Positions 5,435 through 8,057 of a DNA stretch of 8,057 nt are shown piece after piece. The notes under the pieces are model-generated. The model worked only from the letters and a program-made list of their open reading frames with translations. It made no database searches and was not told the origin of the DNA. Each line of letters opens with the position of its first letter. Positions within the stretch are counted from its first letter, which is position 1. The position numbers and the translations under genes were made by a program. The DNA is from an uncultured Bacteroidales bacterium (GTDB taxonomy: Bacteria > Bacteroidota > Bacteroidia > Bacteroidales > WCHB1-69), in NCBI GenBank assembly GCA_946407715.1, contig CAMJPH010000091.1, positions 1 through 8,057 on the forward strand. Direction: 5' to 3'.

Positions 5435-6796
5435 ATGAAAAAACTCATCACAATATCGCTCACGCTGCTCCTTCCGTTCCTCGCGCAGAGCCAGCCCATT
5501 CTCAACACCCTCACCCCCGACCAAAAAGCTTACGAACTTTCCCTAATCTGGCGGGAGATGGCGTACAACTTCGACAATATGGACCACTGCGCCGAAGTAG
5601 ATGCAGACAGCCTGTACCGGGCGTTTGTGCCGGTGGTGAGGGCCACGGAGGACGATTACGCGTACAGCAAGGCCATTATGCGGTACCTGGCCAGCTTCCA
5701 AAACAGCCACACTTACGTGGTGGATGCGCCGTGGTTGGTTGCGCCCCTCGCGCAACCGTACATCCGCACGGAATACAGGGACGGCAAGCTGTTTCTGACG
5801 AACTTCGCCTCGAAATACGCGGACAGGATGCGCGTCGGGGACGAGGTTGTCAGCATCAACGGGGTGGACGCGGTGACCTACATGCGCGAGAACATGCTTC
5901 CCTACGTACCGGCCACCAACGACGACCACCGCCTGCAGATTGCCATGTCCTTCATGGGCCTTTGGACCCTTTTTCCGTATGGGACAATGTTCGACCTGAC
6001 GCTGAAAGGCGACACTCTCTACCAACTGTCGCTGCCAGCGGAAAAGCTGGTGGACGACCCGTCAAACGACTGGTACGTAAACGATTATGAACGGAACAAG
6101 GAGAACATCTGCTATATTGATCATACATCGGGGACAGGCTACCTGCGGCTCACAGACTGCTTTGAAACGGGGAAACAGTTTTTTCTGCAGCATAAGGACA
6201 GCCTTGCCGAGTGTCAGCACATTATTCTGGATTTGACGCACAACGTCGGCGGTCAGTCGTTTAACACGGACGATGTGGTTGGTTTCCTGGCCAAGGTGGA
6301 TTCGTTCTCGTCGGAGACCATCCTTTCCAAGATGAATATCGCCTACATGAAGGCGCAGGGTTCGTACCGCTGCTGGGAGAATGCCGATCCTGACGATATC
6401 GTGTGCCAGATGAAAAACGGCACCTATTTCTATACGATTCCGTCCACGAGGTACCCCAACCCTTATTACCCGGACAATTTCAAGGGAAAAGTGATGGTGA
6501 TTCAAGGCAACAACACCGCTTCAGCCGCTGAATGGTTGGTATCGAGGCTACATCAGGACAAGAGCATCGTCTTCTACGGTGAGAAGACCTCCGGCGCCAC
6601 AGGCAACCCCTACCAGCTCAATCTGCCGTCGGAGATGATTGTCCGTTTCAACACCTGGCGCACCTTCGGCCCCGACGGCACCGAGACCTCCTACGGTTTC
6701 GCCCCCGACATCCCGATGGATTTCTCGGACTGCTACAAGGCGACCTCGCCGGAGGAACTATTTCGAAGGCTTATAGCGAAGATAGAGGGTAGGTAG
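5435..6796 (+). CDS. Secreted S41-family peptidase 2 (tricorn/IRBP-type)
   Basis: Predicted exported serine peptidase of 453 residues, paralogous to the product of 2932-4332. It has an SPI signal (MKKLITISLTLLLPFLAQSQ), an N-terminal region with NSHTYV and likely catalytic His92, and a PDZ-like part at about 108-200 (RVGDEVVSINGVDAV). The catalytic domain has IILDLTHNVGG (263-273), NNTASAAEWLV with the likely nucleophile Ser363, GEKTSGATGNPYQLNLPSE, and SYGFAPDIPM. It lacks the CtpA-type FGKG lysine, like its paralogue. In DLTHNVGG a Thr replaces the usual Arg (DLRxNxGG, present as DLRYNTGG in peptidase 1), so the two may differ in specificity. The first 35-40 residues are almost identical between the paralogues while the rest is much more diverged. 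The stop codon abuts a perfect 22-bp palindrome. Confidence 0.9.
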   Translation: MKKLITISLTLLLPFLAQSQPILNTLTPDQKAYELSLIWREMAYNFDNMDHCAEVDADSLYRAFVPVVRATEDDYAYSKAIMRYLASFQNSHTYVVDAPWLVAPLAQPYIRTEYRDGKLFLTNFASKYADRMRVGDEVVSINGVDAVTYMRENMLPYVPATNDDHRLQIAMSFMGLWTLFPYGTMFDLTLKGDTLYQLSLPAEKLVDDPSNDWYVNDYERNKENICYIDHTSGTGYLRLTDCFETGKQFFLQHKDSLAECQHIILDLTHNVGGQSFNTDDVVGFLAKVDSFSSETILSKMNIAYMKAQGSYRCWENADPDDIVCQMKNGTYFYTIPSTRYPNPYYPDNFKGKVMVIQGNNTASAAEWLVSRLHQDKSIVFYGEKTSGATGNPYQLNLPSEMIVRFNTWRTFGPDGTETSYGFAPDIPMDFSDCYKATSPEELFRRLIAKIEGR

Positions 6797-6817
6797 AGAC
6801 GCAAAATTTTGCGTCTC
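6796..6817. repeat. Perfect 22-bp palindrome at the end of S41 peptidase 2
   Basis: GAGACGCAAAA is followed directly by its reverse complement. The first G is the last base of the peptidase TAG stop. The TTTT in the middle of the palindrome is not a terminator tail, and loop-less palindromes of this type are known as dispersed repeats in several bacterial groups. It may still slow or end transcription in either direction. Function inferred only. Confidence 0.6.
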
Positions 6818-6820
6818 CAA

Positions 6821-6870
6821 GACGTGTGGGGTATGCGACGGATGCGCGAGGCTGTGTGTCGGAGACACAC
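6821..6870 (+). repeat. 50-bp repeat unit, copy B
   Basis: This copy has GTGTGGGGTATGCG, a CGGATGCGCGAGGCT middle and the hairpin GTGTGTC / GGA loop / GACACAC at 6854-6870. It is the inverted counterpart of 2758-2807. The stem pair that differs from copy A is T-A here and C-G there, so the hairpin is preserved. Confidence 0.75.
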
Positions 6871-6951
6871 TAATTGTCCAATAACATATTCCACTGTCCA
6901 CAAATATGATATGAACTCCTTATGTAATCAATAATAAAACAATCAAAAAAA

Positions 6952-7872
6952 ATGAAAAAAAACATACTGATTTTATGTCCCTTATTGCTTGTGGTCTTTT
7001 TCAACACTTCCACTTTATTCGGGCAAGAAGTCGTTTTGAATGATTCAATAATCAGATTCTACAATCTGTTCCACAAAATTGTAGAATTGGATCGAGACAA
7101 GGACTCACCAGAGAGCATTCACAAAGCATATTTGGATTATTTTAATTGCGGGTTGGTTCCCGAGAGTGTCATCGCAAAGAATTATTCAGGATATGCTGAC
7201 GAATTAGCCGCCATGGGAGACTTGGATAAGGCCGTCGTTTATTATGATAAAGCATTCTATTCAAAACACCTGCTTCCTTCTGATTTCAACATTGAAGGCA
7301 TACGAAAATGGTTTTCTAAAGATACAGCACTATTCCAATTAAAAGTTAAAGAGTATCAAGACAATTTTGGCAAAATATATAGTTATCAGGAACTTCAGAT
7401 AATCAACGAATTATATTCCATGTTGTCAGCTGATCAACTTTCCAGACAATACTGCAAACAGCATCCCGACAGGAGCCTGTTGATGTTTTCAGATTCACTT
7501 ACGATGCAAAGAATGATTGCGCTTATTCAAAACAATGCATCTAGTGATAATCCATTGAAATATGTTAAGTTTGCTTACTTCGTGCTTGGGCGGCATGCCT
7601 ATTCATGTTATCCAAAGATGTGGATGCAATACATAGAACCAATGGAAAGACAATGGCTTATAGAGGGGAAATCGGATAATGTGTCGTATGCCAGAAACTA
7701 TGACCAAGCCATTATTTACGCCACTGGAGAGAAAAGCTACTTTGGGGAATTCGATGATTATGGTAATGCCGCCAATCCGGATACCGCCACCGTCAATCGC
7801 CATCGTATCAATATTGGACTTCCGCCTTTGAAAGAGAAGAAAGAGTCAAATTCCATTTTTATAACATATTGA
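6952..7872 (+). CDS. AT-rich exported protein with a DUF6624-like C-terminus
   Basis: Predicted protein of 306 residues. The hydrophobic N-terminus MKKNILILCPLLLVVFFNTSTLFGQ is a signal peptide, probably cut near GQ at about 25; Cys9 lies inside the hydrophobic core and is not a lipobox. The middle is helical and resembles TPR-type packing (YADELAAMGDLDKAVVYYDKAFY, about 80-102). The C-terminal part, YDQAIIYATGEKSYFGEFDDY followed by TVNRHRINIGLPPLKEKK, resembles the end of the DUF6624 family as I remember it (a Y-G-T-Q-like stretch and V-x-x-R-R-x-x-x-G-L-x-P-L). The gene is visibly more AT-rich than the two S41 genes, so it may have a different origin. It lies 155 bp after the second S41 gene, behind palindromes, and has no copy of the regulatory module. 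Function unknown. Confidence 0.75.
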   Translation: MKKNILILCPLLLVVFFNTSTLFGQEVVLNDSIIRFYNLFHKIVELDRDKDSPESIHKAYLDYFNCGLVPESVIAKNYSGYADELAAMGDLDKAVVYYDKAFYSKHLLPSDFNIEGIRKWFSKDTALFQLKVKEYQDNFGKIYSYQELQIINELYSMLSADQLSRQYCKQHPDRSLLMFSDSLTMQRMIALIQNNASSDNPLKYVKFAYFVLGRHAYSCYPKMWMQYIEPMERQWLIEGKSDNVSYARNYDQAIIYATGEKSYFGEFDDYGNAANPDTATVNRHRINIGLPPLKEKKESNSIFITY

Positions 7873-8057
7873 TATGGTACGTTTTTATGACCTGATATTT
7901 CGAGTACGTTAAACTAAAGATGGCTTAAAGTCTAATTCTTTCTCTCTTTGGCGACCGGGCACGCTATCCGTTCAAACTTCGCAACAAGTTGCTCGTAACC
8001 ACTTCTATCGTTGTCGCGGACATCAAGGAAACAAAACCGCAGTCAATCAGCACGACT
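7873..8057. other. Right-edge stretch without a clear gene
   Basis: No gene is supported in these 185 bp. A 12-codon plus-strand frame starts at 7874 (MVRFYDLIFRVR, stop ending at 7912), just after the previous stop. On the minus strand a 36-codon frame runs from 8042 to the stop at 7934-7932 and reads LDVRDNDRSGYEQLVAKFERIACPVAKERKN near its end. It has protein-like composition but no ATG and a stop just upstream, so it may be the end of a frameshifted gene that lies to the right. Confidence 0.35.

Overview
The window looks like chromosomal DNA of a member of the Bacteroidota (Bacteroidales-like). The reasons are promoter-like TAnnTTTG boxes, start codons followed by AAA-rich N-termini without clear Shine-Dalgarno sequences, a lipocalin-like SPII lipoprotein, tricorn-type S41 peptidases, a membrane-anchored LytTR regulator, and many extragenic palindromes. 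No rRNA, tRNA, CRISPR array or intact mobile element is visible.

Layout. 1-280: apparently non-coding, with promoter-like boxes, a tandem repeat and an inverted repeat. 280-618 (+): C-terminal fragment of a phage-type morphogenesis protein. 662-1849 (-): transmembrane LytTR regulator with an extra C-terminal winged helix. 1922-2106: regulatory module, copy 1. 2177-2578 (+): lipocalin-like lipoprotein. 2580-2931: cluster of short hairpins. 2932-4332 (+): S41 peptidase 1. 4333-4474: AT-rich spacer with a possible 35-residue membrane peptide. 4475-4660: regulatory module, copy 2. 4688-4772: probable gene remnant. 4796-5287 (+): small secreted protein. 5330-5390: long imperfect palindrome. 5435-6796 (+): S41 peptidase 2. 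6796-6870: palindromes, including a second, inverted copy of a 50-bp hairpin unit. 6952-7872 (+): AT-rich secreted or membrane-anchored protein. 7873-8057: no clear gene.

The main observation is a regulator beside two copies of one promoter module. Each copy is about 185 bp and carries a perfect 11-bp inverted pair (TTCCGTCTCAC / GTGAGACGGAA), a GACGGAA direct repeat with exactly 21 bp start to start, and a TATTTTTG box exactly 28 bp after the second repeat start. LytTR domains are known to bind direct repeats about two helical turns apart. I infer that the neighbouring LytTR protein controls both copies, and perhaps itself, since copy 1 lies in its own divergent promoter region. Each copy precedes a small exported protein and then an S41 peptidase. 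The locus therefore reads as one regulator with two duplicated exported 'small protein plus peptidase' modules. This is inferred from sequence alone, and no substrate or signal can be read from it.
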